Shown piece after piece: positions 11,580 through 23,900 of a DNA stretch of 64,000 nucleotides. Below the pieces are notes generated by a model, which saw only the letters and a program-made list of their open reading frames with translations, was not told where the DNA came from and did no database searches. Location: contig NC_085140.1 in the NCBI RefSeq assembly GCF_024139115.2, forward strand, positions 23,838,035 to 23,902,034. Reading direction: 5' to 3'. The DNA comes from Armigeres subalbatus. Taxonomy: Eukaryota > Arthropoda > Insecta > Diptera > Culicidae. A program made the translations under genes and the position numbers. The number at the start of each line of letters is the position of its first letter. Position 1 is the first letter of the stretch.

Positions 11580-12122
11580 TGATTAATCAGTGCACGTTCG
11601 ATCGTTGCTCTTCTGAAGACGTTGATAGTTGAAAATCAGTTTCATTTTGATTTGTGTGGCAGAACAGTAAAATTTTTAGTACGCATCTGATCGTGTTTCT
11701 GCTCGGTACGCGAATGGTTTTCCTGACACGGGTTTGTTCTCAAACCTAAAAAATTAATTAATTAGTGCGCAGGACTTGACCGTCTAAGCTAAGGACTTGA
11801 CCGTCTAAGCTAAACTAAGGTACACAGAAAGTTCGCGCGACTCGGGTTTATTCTTATTCAGGCGGCAGAAGGATAAAATAATTAGTGCGTGTTCGATCGT
11901 GTTTTTACTCAATACACAGCTGGTTCGAGCGATCCGGTTTCAACCAGGTTTGTGCAGCAGAAAAGTAAAATTATTGGAGCGCGTCTAAATGTGTTTCTGC
12001 TCGATACGCAGAAAGTGCACGCGATTCTTTTTCATTCTAACTTGGGTTGCAAAAAAGTAAACTAATTGGTGCGCGTCTGATCGTGTTTCTGCTCGGTACG
12101 CAAAAAGTTCGCGTGATCTGGT
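11580..12122 (+). repeat. ~110-bp tandem repeat (GATCGTGTTTCTGCTCGGTA)
   Basis: Four to five diverged direct copies of a unit containing GTGCGCGTCTGATCGTG, TTTCTGCTCGGTACGCA, GTTCGCGCGATCCGG and a GCAGAA-AGTAAAATTATT end. One copy carries an exact internal duplication of GGACTTGACCGTCTAAGCTA at about 11775-11815. A SINE is inserted directly after the last copy. Confidence 0.7.
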
Positions 12123-12128
12123 TTGACG

Positions 12129-12258
12129 GGCTTGGTGGTCATATGGCTGCCGCTTCTGCTTCATATGCAAGAGGTCGTTCAGACCCGTTCCATTCTCCTA
12201 TTTTGTATCATTTTCTATAATACTTATCATGTTCTAGCAATCGCTAGAACTGGAAATG
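12129..12258 (+). mobile_element. tRNA-derived SINE
   Basis: Starts GGCTTGGTGGTCATATGGCT, a tRNA A-box-like segment, then a damaged B-box region (GTCGTTCAGACCC). It continues with a body TTTTGTATCATTTTCTATAA and ends near TAGCAATCGC. The same order is seen on the minus strand at 50941-51066, so the two are copies of one family. RNA polymerase III promoters of this type drive SINE transcription; this copy's B box is degraded. Confidence 0.65.
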
Positions 12259-12764
12259 GAGTCCATATCAAATATTGCAGACCAATTGATATATTGCATC
12301 GCTTCGGTCGTAATAAGGGATAACCTCCACAGAGGCCATCGCGCAAGGCATAGTATGATTTTTCTGAACGGATTGTAAGTACTCCGATAAAATCATGTTG
12401 TCGAAAAAACAGTCACTGTCGCATCAGTCACTGAAACTTGCACACTGAGAATGTTTGTAAAATCACAGTTGATTCTTTATACAATTTCACTGATTCTGGT
12501 CAATCACGGAGCATCAATCAAAGATACGTATAGTCAGCCAAGCTCAGCTAAGCTATGCTGACCTGAATGTGAACTTGGAAATAAATGATATGTTTGAGGG
12601 ATTTCTAAAAGAGTTCTGTCTTGAACGTCAGAATGACAAAGACCCGAATATCAAATACGCGAATTCCATTCGCCCGAATTGACCAAACGCCTGGAACTAC
12701 CATACGCCAGAAAAGGCCATTTACCCGAATGGACCATTCACTCGAATGGATCAAGAAGGCAGAA

Positions 12765-13135
12765 CCAAGATGAATGCAACACTAGGTGTTCCAATCTGCC
12801 AAATTCACAATTCAGCCATCTTGGATTTTTGTATGGGAGAGCCAGCGGGTTTGTTTCTTTTTTCACTTAAAATGAATTTTTCACCCCTGCCTTCTTCTCT
12901 TCCATAAACTTGGCAGATTGGAGCACCTAGTAGTGTATTCATCTTGGGCAGAACCAGGGTTCTTATATCAGGGTTCACTCACTTCGACAGTAGATGGGAG
13001 AGACTAGCGCGGGGGTGAAAAATTCATTTTCAGTGCAAAACATAAACAAACTCGGTGGCTGCCCCATATAAAAATCCAAGATGGCTGAATCAAGAAATTG
13101 GCATACTGCTACACCTGTTTGTACTCACCTTGGGC
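12765..13135. mobile_element. Foldback/MITE with internal inverted repeat
   Basis: Left end CCAAGATGAATGCAACACTA and right end (read inward) CCAAGGTGAGTACAAACAGG are related. The inner block TTCAGCCATCTTGGATTTTT...ATGAATTTTTCACCCC (about 12812-12888) is present as its reverse complement at about 13012-13092. A second inverted copy of the left end sits at about 12912-12947 (CACCTAGTAGTGTATTCATC). So the element folds on itself in two registers. It has no coding capacity. Left of it, 12640-12760 holds an 'ATTCGCCCGAA' simple repeat. Confidence 0.65.
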
Positions 13136-14477
13136 AGAACTATGCCAGGAAGGTCGCTTGTCAGAATTATGCCATCTTCACGGCGTAGGCTGTTCTTCGG
13201 TGCATTTCATGTCTAACCTCCAGTATACTAATGTGTTGCTTGGCAACGTTAGACACCCTCCATAAGTTTGTATCGGTGGCGATAGGTACCGTTTTGACTG
13301 ATTGTACCCCGTTTGGCATAATAGCGTTTGTCGTAATGGCCGTTTGGCATAATTGTTGTTTGAGTTGTGTGCTTAATCAATAAGATTTGTCGAGCTGTTT
13401 CCAGCCACAGCTTTAAATCATCATATGTTTTTAATGAAGCCCATTGGCCTTTTTTGTCACCCTCACTTCGTAACATATTCATATTCGACTGAACACTGAC
13501 AAGTTCCGATCGAATATCAGTCAGTGAATATTCAATTCGATTCCATAACTTAATAACCCACATAGATCGGACCCCAACGTTCAACTTAGGGTTTTTTAAA
13601 CTCAGTGACCATTCTCAGTACAAATCAAGAGCAGAGTGTAAAATAATCGAAAATTTTTAGTGAAGTCCATTTTTCTTCATTTGTCAGTTCACTTCCGACA
13701 CATTCATAGTCGGCTCTGGACAGTCAATATTCATGATTAATTATTTTAGAGCGTCTTAGGGGAAATGCTACAAGATTAAAAGACTATTATTCTTCCATTT
13801 ACTTCCACTATTCACTTTTTATGTATCAACAACCAGATACGGATTTCGTTTCCTACTTGGAAACTTCTTCAGTGTTTGTTATCGACTGAAGAAAAACAAA
13901 AGCAATGAAAAAAAACTTGTGGCAGGAAATCGGTCGTATTTTCGACTTCACAAGGTCGTATGAAGTTTGTTGTAGTACCAAAACGCTTAATAAACCGATA
14001 GTCTATCAAGGACATGGGACCTGAACAATACTCGTGGCGGAGCAACGTGCACGTGGAGTATTTCAAACAAAACTGAACATTACTGAATCTATCTAAAGCA
14101 AAGTTTTCAGAAAACAGTTATGATACAATTGACTGTAGAAAAGTTCCTATGTCATAACCATGTCGATCAAGAGGTAAAAAATTGTTTTGTGTTACAGAAT
14201 TATTAAATACTGCGAGGAAATGACGAAATCAGTTAAGACCTCAGTTATAAGATATGATTCGTTACTGAACCTTGGCTATATTTTGCTGAGAGATTTTGTA
14301 CAAGATTTGTTGGGCATACGAAAGAGAAATTGGGTGCGTTTAAAAGCATGCAATACAATTTTATAACATTTACTTGTTGGAGAAAACATACAAAGTATGT
14401 CACATCACTTGTGATTCTAAGTAATCAATACATCCTAGTGGCTAAATCTGTCCCTCCTTTCGCACCCGCTTACTTAC
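13136..14477. other. sei intron
   Basis: Unassigned intron just downstream (in gene sense) of the S1 exon. A short 'GTTTGGCATAAT' tract lies at 13290-13350. The 111-codon minus-strand ORF at 13249-13584 has no recognised domain or clear splice sites. Confidence 0.4.
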
Positions 14478-14721
14478 CTATTAAATCAATTATCACAATT
14501 GGGTCATCCGCGTATTTGCGATTTTTCCTTTGATTAAAGTCAGGTTCGTTCAGCAAAAATGCTGCTACGTACGGGGTAAATATTGCTGTATACATAACTA
14601 ATATTAATATTATCCAGTCCCACACCGCCTTGAACGGAGAGTAGTGCAGTATTGTCCATTTGTGAACACGTGGACTCTGTAGTTTGTATTCCGGTAGTAC
14701 ATCGGCGCCGAGCGATAGGAC
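14478..14721 (-). CDS. sei: seizure/erg K+ channel exon (pre-S1, S1, S2 start)
   Basis: Internal exon, 244 bp, 81 codons plus one base. It encodes [20 protein letters not shown], then [20 protein letters not shown] and [20 protein letters not shown], which are the pre-S1 linker and S1 of an erg channel. It ends in [16 protein letters not shown], the beginning of S2. The order and wording match vertebrate KCNH2 almost residue for residue around [15 protein letters not shown] and [11 protein letters not shown]. The acceptor is CATCTGCAG before 14721 and the donor is ATAG|GTAAGT at 14478. It joins in phase to 4455-4636, so S2 is split between the two exons. Upstream it starts in phase 0, which fits the end of 27513-27644. 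Confidence 0.94.
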
Positions 14722-17130
14722 CTGCAGATGGGCGAAGCAAGAAAAAGGAAAGCATGCATTAGACCTGGTATGATTGATGTACGGGGGTTCGAGTTTATGG
14801 TGCTTAGGTTCATGTGTTGTGACGAAAGCTCGAAAGGGTAGAACCCTTCTGATGTGGATAATAGGGGAAATGAGTTAATTATTTACCAGATATTGATTGC
14901 TCATACCTACGAAGGTAATGGATATGTCGCTGCCAGCTAATAGAGCGTAAATTATTGGATGAATAATGAGAAGCTACTAAAACGAGGTCAGCATATTTTT
15001 TAATGTGATGTCAAACATAATTATAATTTCTGTATAGTATGCTCAGAATACAATGTAGTAACATGTTATTGGGCTATCTTGATGACACGACATGTCGATA
15101 ATTTGAATAACATGCTATTTAGTACATATTCTGGTCGGCCCATTAAACATACTGTACCGCAAAAAAACATGTGCGATCGACCAGTCTTCTCTAAGTTCAT
15201 GTTCCTCATCCTTCGAAAGCTATTGTGGTATTATAATTGATTCATAAAAACGGTTTCATGATGCACGTCGAGCTGTTGTGTTGTTCGATTAGGCTGGTCC
15301 GCTCCAAGCCAATCAACTCTAGAGATTATGCAAAATTGATTAATTCAGCGGAAGCGAAAATTCAATCAATAAACAATCCGTTGACAGAACGCCAACGTTT
15401 TTGTCCCACTTGCGTGTCCTTTTTATGCGACCCGCAGACCTCTATTGCATCGGCAGTATCATGAATGTTGCATGAAGGACGTCTCTCATATTCTACCCGC
15501 ATGCTTTCCACCGCACAATCAATGCTGGCGGCTGCCAATATCCGCTTGCCGGATGGCGCACATGGGCGCTTGGAGTAACAACATTTCAAACAAACTCCAA
15601 TGTTGCTTGTGGAATTTAATTTTGATTTTTTCCATTTTCTGAAAAAGAATTTAGCTAATTTTATTTGGAAATTTCTGCTAGAAAAAATCTAATTATTGAT
15701 CATAGTTACTAAAATTCACAAAATTCTTGACTTCGAAAAGTAGTAGAAACTCTCATAGATTTCAATTCTGTTTTTTTTAAACAGTTATTAAACTGTTCTC
15801 TATTCGATTTGAATATTTTTCATCGCATTATTGGATGCAGAACGTCCACTGTGCAGTGGCACTGCAGATAACCACTATATTTGAGCCATCACACATATGA
15901 CGATTAGACACGATTGAATTGCAATATTTAACAAATGGTGCTGTCGTAGCCACACGTATTTAGTACTCATCGACCGCTTGTTGGAGTTTTTTTGCTATCT
16001 TTAACCGATGGCATTTATAGCACCATTGAAGCCTGCTGGCGACATAAATAATAATTAAGAGTGGCGTTCATAAATGCTACAGATTCCCGCTTGCTTTCGC
16101 GATTTACCGCCGCACGGAACGGAACGGCAGGCTTATGGGCTTAGCTCAATTCTGAGCCGGGGGAAAATTAATTCATTGGATAAATATTTTCTTTGGTAGT
16201 GAAGCGGGATGGAAAATAAGACCGCCAACAGTGTTAGCGTTAGTAGGTGTTGTAGATATGGGCTTTCACTTTATTTTTATTTTATTCAATTCATAAAGTA
16301 ATCAATAGGAATTTTCATGATATGATACGATCAATGATTGGCGCAGAAGCTTTGTCCTTCATTTCCAAAAAAACGGGGGACAAATGGTTGAGATAGAAAA
16401 AAGTTCCGCATTCGGATTTGTCATCGAAGCGCTTCAGGAGGTCAGTTGGAAGTGATCAAAGGTGCGAATGTTGGATAGCAATTATGTATATATGTACGTT
16501 AATAAATGAATGAATAATACGATTCTCACCCACAGAATTACTAGCCATGAAGCTTGAAAACCTGGACGCTTGTTCAACAAATTTTCGTTCGATAGTAGTA
16601 CCTACATTGCATTGCTCTGCAGCTGCCTCTGGACGATAAAAATAATCCTCAGATTGGTGAGAATTTTTGGCGAATCTGGTGAAACAAAGTGCACTATTTT
16701 CTTTTGCAACAACTGATGCAGCTGCGACACTCTGGTGCACTCTGTTCCTATAGCGCGCATAGAAGCTGCTGGCGAGACATTCGAAAAATGGTGCAGCAGC
16801 CGGCGGGGTTTCACCGTCAGAATTTATTTGCGCTCCGATGAACTTTCGCGACCCTCCTTTGGTTGTTGGCGCGCTTGGTTATTAAAAACTAATTATGCTC
16901 TTAAGTGCCGTGTTATTGATTATATCTTTGGTGCCGGTTTACGGTGGATTGGCGGGGGACTGATAAAAAAAATGTGTTCTCGCTCGAAGTGCAGCAGAAG
17001 CGCTCTCGGTTGTGAAACATTCCGAGCGACCCGGAATGGGATGTTAAATTTAATGCCATATTTGTGGGTTAATAATGAGGCTATAATCAGGATGATTTAC
17101 ATGTAACTGAGAGAACTGAGTTATGTATAA
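14722..17130. other. sei intron, low-repeat stretch
   Basis: No repeat array or mobile element recognised. Two stretches (about 15240-15600 and 16030-16160) are GC-richer than their surroundings. ORFs there (for example 15362-15589 minus, 16735-17106 plus) show no domain. These could be conserved intronic regulatory DNA, which cannot be judged without comparison to other species. Confidence 0.35.
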
Positions 17131-17348
17131 CGTGATATGTGGAGTACCATTCTTGTTTGGGCAGTTGTATTTTAAATTGGATTTGATAAATGATTTTTAG
17201 AGTCTCTATCTTATACCGTAAAACTACTAATGTAATAGGTGGAAAAAATGTGAATATGCTATTGTTTAGTAATATAAATTGTAAAAATAAACATGCTAAT
17301 TTACTAACATATTTAAACATAAACAATTTTCAGTAAATTTTTATGAGG
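17131..17348. repeat. 218-bp direct repeat flanking a retrotransposon, left copy
   Basis: From CGTGATATGTGGAGTACC to CAGTAAATTTTTATGAGG. The copy at 19817-20034 has the same length and is about 92-93% identical by eye, with substitutions only. The two copies abut the two ends of the retrotransposon fragment 17349-19816, as a target-site duplication would. Confidence 0.85.
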
Positions 17349-19816
17349 TATCAGGTATCAGAACGTCGGCTCAAGGGGCACGTTCACCTCAATTCGGGAG
17401 ATTTGTGCCATCGCCTTCACAGCCTTTCTCATCACGCACCTGACGGAAAAGGAAGTGAACAAAAAGGAAAGGAATATGGATGGGAGAAAAATGGGAAGTT
17501 TGGGAAAGGTACCCTTGAAGAGGGCATACAACGTATACAACACGTACAAAAGCTCATAGCTCTTTACCACAACGGGTTATGAACAACAGAATACTTTGAA
17601 GGTTCAGGTTTCTGTAGTCAATTTCACTTAGTAAGTGTTTACCAAATATTTGGAAACGCAGTTGCGCATAAACTGGGCAGTTACATATCAGATGATAAGA
17701 AGTTCCATAATCGGATTCACAACCATCACAGACAAAGGATTCAACACGTTGAATATTTGCCATGTGATAGTTCATTCGGCAGTGACCTATCAAGGCCTTG
17801 ACTAAGACACTGCAATTCTGATTAGATAGATTAGCTAGATGGCTCCCGCATATACAATTTTGCTTGATGACATGAATCTAAACTACTCCAATACTCTTTG
17901 TGCTGAGTAGAAACCCAAGAGCTAATCAAACGCTTCACCCAACACTTAGATGTTGGAATAGCTTGCTCAGAGCCAATAAAGTCGTGTGATGCTCCAGTGC
18001 GAGCTAACTCATCAGCCAATTCGTTTCCAGCTATGGAAGAATGGCCAGGTACCCATATAAGGTGCAATGTATTAACTGAATTCAGTTCCTCTATTTGAGT
18101 TCGACATGCGATTACTAACTTCGACCTTGAGTTGCCCGAAGCGAGGGCTTTGATAGCTGCTTGACTATCTGAACAGAAGTATATTACTTTGCCCATTATG
18201 TGTTTCTGCAGTGCGGATTGCACTCCACACATAATGGCAAATATTTCCGCTTGAAAGACAGTGCAGTGTCTACCCAGTGAGTGGGACTGTTCCAATCTTA
18301 GCTCACGCGAGTAGACATCTGCACCCGCTCTACCTTCAGTATAACAAACAATGCTGTCCGCAATACTTCTCTCCAAATAGCCAGATGTCCACTCATCCCG
18401 CGAGGGGAATTGTGTTGAAAATGTGCTATAAGGAAAACTACTAGCGAGTGTGAGATCACTTGGAGCAAGGACTGTTCTTTCCCAATCAACCATGTGCGAT
18501 AACAACGAAGTGTGTGTAGAACGGCGGTTTACAGGATTCTCTTCCATGAAACCGAGTACCCATAATCGGTAAGTACAAGAAAGTGTTTCTTGTTTGAGAT
18601 GTATGTGTAGTGGGACAACGTCAAGAAGAACCTCGAGAGCAGCCGTGGGAGTCGAAGAGAACGCACCAGTCATTGCCATAAGGCACATCCTTTGAAGATG
18701 GCCTAATTTAGACTGAATTGTCCTCACTTCACCCTTTTGCCACCACACAAGACATCCATAAGCCAAAATTGGTCGTACAACTGTTGTGTAAATCCATTAG
18801 ATATATTTAGGTTTAAGACCCCAAGTTTTACCAAAAGTTTGTCGGCTTTGGCCGAAAGCCATACACGCCTTTTTGACTCTGAACTCAATGTTAGGAGTCC
18901 AGGAGAGCTTGGAAACAAGAATTAGTCCCACATACTTTACCTGATCCGTTACATTGATTTCAGAGTCAAAAAGATGTAATGGGCGAATACCATTACGGTT
19001 ACGTTTTTCCGTGAAAAGTACAATAGATGTTTTATTTGGATTAACCGAAAGGCCATATTGGCGACACCAACTTCCGACTGCCTGAAGAGCGTTTTGCATC
19101 AGGTCGAATAAAGTAGTAATACACAAATCGACTATCAATATTAGATAGTCGTCGGCAAATCCATAAGTAAGAAAACCGCCATTATTGAGTAATCTCAATA
19201 GCGTATCTGCAACGAGGTTCCACAAAAGTGGAGATAATACTCCCCCTTGGGGGCAGCCACAGACACTAATTTCCTAATCGCTGCTTGACGTAATGTCGAG
19301 TAGAGATGTCGGTTTTTAAGGATCTGGTGAATCCATTTGCTAATTATATTAGGTAGCCCATGACAACGTGCGGCTTCCAATATTGCATCGAAAGACACGT
19401 TGTCTAAAGCACCCTCAATATCTAAGAACGCACCCAAGCATGATTGCTTTTGAGCAAATGCTTTTTCGATGTCGTAGACAACCTTGTGTAGAAGTGTCAC
19501 GGTGGACTTTCCAGATTGGTAAGCATGTTGATTAACATGAAGAGGCATGTTTGCCAAACAGTCATCACGAATGTGGTGATCGATAATACGTTCTAAGCAT
19601 TTCAGAAGAAATGAGGTCAGACTGATGGGTCTAAAACTCTTTGCTTCTTCATACGAAGCACGTCCTCCTTTTGGGATAAACTTTACAGTGACATCCCGCC
19701 AGGATATGGGAATATACCCAGTAGCAAAACTGCATACTAAAAGTTTTTTCAAAACATTTTTGATATGCTCAAAACCTCTCTGAAGAAGAACGGGATAGAT
19801 CCCATCACACACATAT
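17349..19816 (-). mobile_element. 5'-truncated I-group non-LTR retrotransposon
   Basis: Minus-strand LINE fragment lacking the endonuclease and ORF1. It begins inside the reverse-transcriptase domain (CDGIYPVLLQRG, near 19815) and ends in the 3' UTR with a short tandem tail (TGATACC twice, about 17349-17362). Domain order is RT, RNase H, then a Cys/His knuckle, which fits the I/R1/LOA group of non-LTR elements; I cannot choose the clade. It is flanked by the 218-bp direct repeats. Confidence 0.85.
17554..19813 (-). pseudogene. Non-LTR ORF2 remnant: RT, RNase H, zinc knuckle
   Basis: Polyprotein that would nick target DNA and copy RNA into it; here it is broken into about four frames. RT part: SFRPISLTSFLLKCLERII and the catalytic-Asp block FLDIEGALDNVSF (19195-19836 region). 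A one-base frameshift near 19265 then leads to GCPQGGVLSPLLWNLVADTL and the YGFADDYL box (18797-19225 frame). A further frameshift near 18790 leads to 17831-18766, with VWWQKGEVRTIQSKLGHLQR and an RNase H domain. In RNase H the usual TDGS reads TEGR, while AEIFAI, CSDSQAA and GNELADELA are kept. After a stop at 17831 the frame changes and the C-terminal knuckle CDGCESDYGTSYHLICNCP ends at 17554. Confidence 0.88.
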
Positions 19817-20034
19817 CGTGATATGTGGAGTACCATTCTTGTTTGGGCAGTTGTATTTTAAATTGCATTTGATAAATGATTTTTAAAGTCTCTACCTTAT
19901 ACCGCAAAATTACTTCTGTAATAAGTGGAAAAATTGTGAATATGCTTTTGTTTAGTAATGGAAATTGTATAAATAAACATCCTAATTTATTAACATATTT
20001 AAAAATAAACAATTTTCAGTAAATTTTTATGAGG
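19817..20034. repeat. 218-bp direct repeat flanking a retrotransposon, right copy
   Basis: Second copy of 17131-17348, abutting the 5'-truncated end of the retrotransposon. The two copies differ at about 15 scattered substitutions with no indel. Confidence 0.85.
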
Positions 20035-20149
20035 CTTTTATATAAATTTGTTTGTTTGTTAGTTCCAATAGGCTCAAATTTATCCAAATGATTTAAATGC
20101 TATATTTATTTTGTAACAAGCTTAAAAAATGTATATGCACGTTTCAGTT

Positions 20150-20765
20150 TGAAATAATTATGGAGTCCTAGGTTTGTAGGTTCTTCGAATTGTTCTGGAA
20201 TTCAAATAATTTGATCTATAAGGTCAACTACGCCTGGTATGCAATCGAAATCATCCCAGCATGTCCATACAAGTCGCTAGTGCCCTTGCATATTATATGT
20301 AGTCAAATTAATTTGATGCAGATGTTCTAGATTCTTAAAATTGTTGTTTAGTTCAGATCAGATAGTATACCTGGTATAAAACCAAAATCAACCCAGCATA
20401 TCAATACAAACCCCTAGAGCCTTCGCCTATAATATGCAGTTTGAATTAGTTTCATGTTGATGTTCTGAGCTTTCCAAGTTGTTCTGGGGTTCAGACTTTG
20501 GACTACAACGTCAATTACGCCTGATATTCAATCGGAATCAATCCAGCATTTGGAGCAGGTTGATTTCGATTTAAAACCAGGCGTAGTTGATCTTGTCGAC
20601 CAAATGATCTGAATTTCAGAACAATTTGGAGAACCTAGAACATCTGCATTAAACTAATTTGAATTGCACATAATACGCAAGGGCTTTAGGGACTTGTACT
20701 GACATGCTGGATTGATTTCTGATTGAAACGAGGCATAGTTGACCTGCTAGACCAAATCGGCACTT
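20150..20765. repeat. ~175-bp satellite with head-to-head junction
   Basis: Three direct monomers, about 175 bp each, run from 20150 to about 20545. Each has GTTCTTC.AATTGTTCTGG.ATTCA, GGTCAACTACGCCTGGTAT, ATC..CCCAGCAT.TCCATACAA, and CATATTATATG.AGTC.AATTAATTT.GATG. From about 20550 to 20765 the same monomer runs in the opposite direction (ACCAGGCGTAGTTGATCTTG, TTCAGAACAATTTGGAGAAC, GACATGCTGGATTGATTTC). Confidence 0.75.
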
Positions 20766-20944
20766 TCAAAAGGGCAAAACTGCATTTGTAAACAAGAGCT
20801 GATGTGCTAATTTTTGCAGACCCACGCAATTCAGCGCCATTTAGGAATCTGAAGAGGATTCACTGTTTCCATCAGTAGTGTTGCGTGGGTAGGCTCAAAT
20901 TAGCCCACCAGTGACGTACGCTAGCTACTTGTGTGGACATGCTC

Positions 20945-23900
20945 TTCAAGAGGCTTTCCTTTCAAGAGGCCTGGAAGCCTCCTTCCAAGAGGCCTGGAAG
21001 CCTCCTTTCAAGAGGCCTGGAAGCCTCCTTTCAAGAGGCCTGGAAGCCTCCTTTCAAGAGGCCTGGAAGCCTCCTTTCAAGAGGCCTGGAAGCCTCCTTT
21101 CAAGAGGCCTGGAAGCCTCCTTTCTAAAGGCCTGGAAGCCTCCTTTCAAGAGGCCTGGAAGCCTCCTTTCAAGAGGCCTGGAAGTATCCTTTCAAGAGGC
21201 CTGGAAGCCTCCTTTCAAGAGGCCTGGAAGCCTCCTTTCAAGAGGCCTGGAAGCCTCCTTTCAAGAGGCCTGGAAGCCTCCTTTCAAGAGGCCTGGAAGC
21301 CTCCTTTCAAGAGGCCTGGAAGCCTCCTTTCAAGAGGCCTGGAAGCCTCCTTTCAAGAGGCCTGGAAGCCTCCTTTCAAGAGGCCTGGAAGCCTCCTTTC
21401 AAGAGGCCTGGAAGCCTTCTTTCAAGAGGCCTGGAAGCCTCCTTTCAAGAGGCCTGGAAGCCTCCTTTCAAGAGGCCTGGAAGCCTCCTTTCAAGAGGCC
21501 TGGAAGCCTCCTTTCAAGAGGCCTGGAAGCCTCCTTTCAAGAGGCCTGGAAGCCTCCTTTCAAGAGGCCTGGAAGCCTTCTTTCAAGAGGCCTGGAAGCC
21601 TCCTTTCAAGAGGCCTGGAAGCCTCCTTTCAAGAGGCCTGGAAGCCTCCTTTCAAGAGGCCTGGAAGCCTCCTTTCAAGAGGCCTGGAAGCCTCCTTTCA
21701 AGAGGCCTGGAAGCCTCCTTTCAAGAGGCCTGGAAGCCTCCTTTCAAGAGGCCTGGAAGCCTCCTTTCAAGAGGCCTGGAAGCCTCCTTTCAAGAGGCCT
21801 GGGAGCCTCCTTTCAAGAGGCCTGGAAGCCTCCTTTCAAGAGGCCTGGAAGCCTCCTTCCAAGAGGCCTGGAAGCCTCCTTTCAAGAGGCCTGGAAGCCT
21901 CCTTTCAAGAGGCTCGGAAGCCTCCTTTCAAGAGGCTCGGAAGCCTCCTTTCAAGAGGCTCGGAAGCCTCCTTTCAAGAGGCTCGGAAGCCTCCTTTCAA
22001 GAGGCTCGGAAGCCTCCTTTCAAGAGGCTCAGAAGCCTCCTTTCAAGAGGCTCAGAAGCCTCCTTTCAAGAGGCTCAGAAGCCTCCTTTCAAGAGGCTCA
22101 GAGCCTCCTTTCAAGAGGCTCAAAGCCTCCTTTCAAGAGGCTCAGAAGCCTCCTTTCAAGAGGCTCAGAAGCCTCCTTTCAAGAGGCTCAGGCCTCCTTT
22201 CAAGAGAGCTCAGGAGGACTCCTTTCAAGAGGTTAGGAAGCCTCCTTTCAAGAGGCTCAGAAGCCTCCTTTCAAGAGGCTCAGAAGCCTCCTTTCAAGAG
22301 GCTCAGGCCTCCTTTCAAGAGGCTCAGAGCCTCCTTTCAAGAGGCTCAGGCCTCCTTTCAAGAGGCTCGGAAGCCTCCTTTCAAGAGCTCAGAGCCTCCT
22401 TTCAAGAGGCTCGGAAGCCTCCTTTCAAGAGGCTCAGAAGCCTCCTTTCAAGAGGCTCAGAAGCCTCCTTTCAAGAGGCTCAGAGCCTCCTTTCAAGAGC
22501 TCAGGAAGCCTCCTTTCAAGAGGCTCAGAAGCCTCCTTTCAAGAGGCTCAGAGCCTCCTTTCAAGAGGCTCAGAAGCCTCCTTTCAAGAGGCTCAGAAGC
22601 CTCCTTTCAAGAGGCTCAGAAGCCTCCTTTCAAGAGGCTCAGGAAGCCTCCTTTCAAGAGGCTCAGAGCCTCCTTTCAAGAGGCTCAGAAGCCTCCTTTC
22701 AAGAGCTCAGGCCTCCTTTCAAGAGGCTCAGAGCCTCCTTTCAAGAGGCTCAGAAGCCTCCTTTCAAGAGGCTCAGAAGCCTCCTTTCAAGAGGCTCAGA
22801 AGCCTCCTTTCAAGAGGCTCAGAAGCCTCCTTTCAAGAGGCTCAGGAAGCCTCCTTTCAAGAGGCTCAGAAGCCTCCTTTCAAGAGGCTCAGAAGCCTCC
22901 TTTCAAGAGGCTCAGGCCTCCTTTCAAGAGGTTAGGAAGCCTCCTTTCAAGAGGCTCAAGCCTCCTTTCAAGAGGCTCAGAAGCCTCCTTTCAAGAGGCT
23001 CAGAAGCCTCCTTTCAAGAGGCTCAGAAGCCTCCTTTCAAGAGGCTCAGAAGCCTCCTTTCAAGAGGCTCAAGCCTCCTTTCAAGAGGCTCAGAAGCCTC
23101 CTTTCAAGAGGCTCAGAGCCTCCTTTCAAGAGCTCAGAAGCCTCCTTTCAAGAGGCTCAGAAGCCTCCTTTCAAGAGGCTCAGAAGCCTCCTTTCAAGAG
23201 GCTCAGAGCCTCCTTTCAAGAGGCTCAGAAGCCTCCTTTCAAGAGGCTCAGAAGCCTCCTTTCAAGAGGCTCAGAGGCCTCCTTTCAAGAGGTTAGGAAG
23301 CCTCCTTTCAAGAGGCTCAGAGCCTCCTTTCAAAAGGCACGGAAACCTCCTTTCAAGGAGCTCAGAAGCCTCCTTTCCAGAGGCTCGGAAGCCTCCTGCC
23401 AAGAGGCTCGGAAGCCTCTTTTCAAGAAGTTCAGAAGCTTCCTTTTAAGAGACTCGTAGACCTCCTTTCAAGAGGCTCGGAAACCTCCTTTCAAGGGGCT
23501 CGGAAGGCTCCTTTCCAGAAGCTCGGAAGCCTCTTTTCAAGAGGATCGGAAGCCTCTTTTCAAAAGCATTAGAAGCTTCCTTTTAAGAGGCTCGGAGACC
23601 TCCTTTCCAGAGCTCAGAAGCCTCCTTTCAAGAGGCTCAGAAGCCTCCTTTCAAGAGGCTCAGAAGCCTCCTTTCAAGAGGCTCAGGAAGCCTCCTTTCA
23701 AGAGGCTCCAGAAGCCTCCTTTCAAGAGGCTCAGAGCCTCCTTTCAAAAGGCTCAGAAGCCTCTTTCTAGAAACTCAGAAGCCTTCTTTCAAGAGGCTCG
23801 GAAGCCTCCTTTCAAGAGGTTTGGAAGCCTCCTTTCAGGAAGCTCAGAAGCCTCCTTTCAAGAGGCTCAGAAGCCTCCTTTCAAGAAGCTCAGAAGCCTC

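Noticed and set aside
16735..17106. 123-codon plus-strand ORF
   Set aside because: No recognised domain or splice context, and overlapping ORFs occur on the opposite strand; likely chance in GC-richer intron.
17343..17582. 79-codon plus-strand ORF
   Set aside because: It is antisense to the 3' UTR and C-terminal end of the minus-strand retrotransposon.
20911..23459. Very long ORFs (842 and 441 codons) over the 23-bp array
   Set aside because: Three overlapping frames are open at once and encode the same cyclic peptide. The repeat simply lacks stops, and the start codons lie in the flanking sequence by chance.
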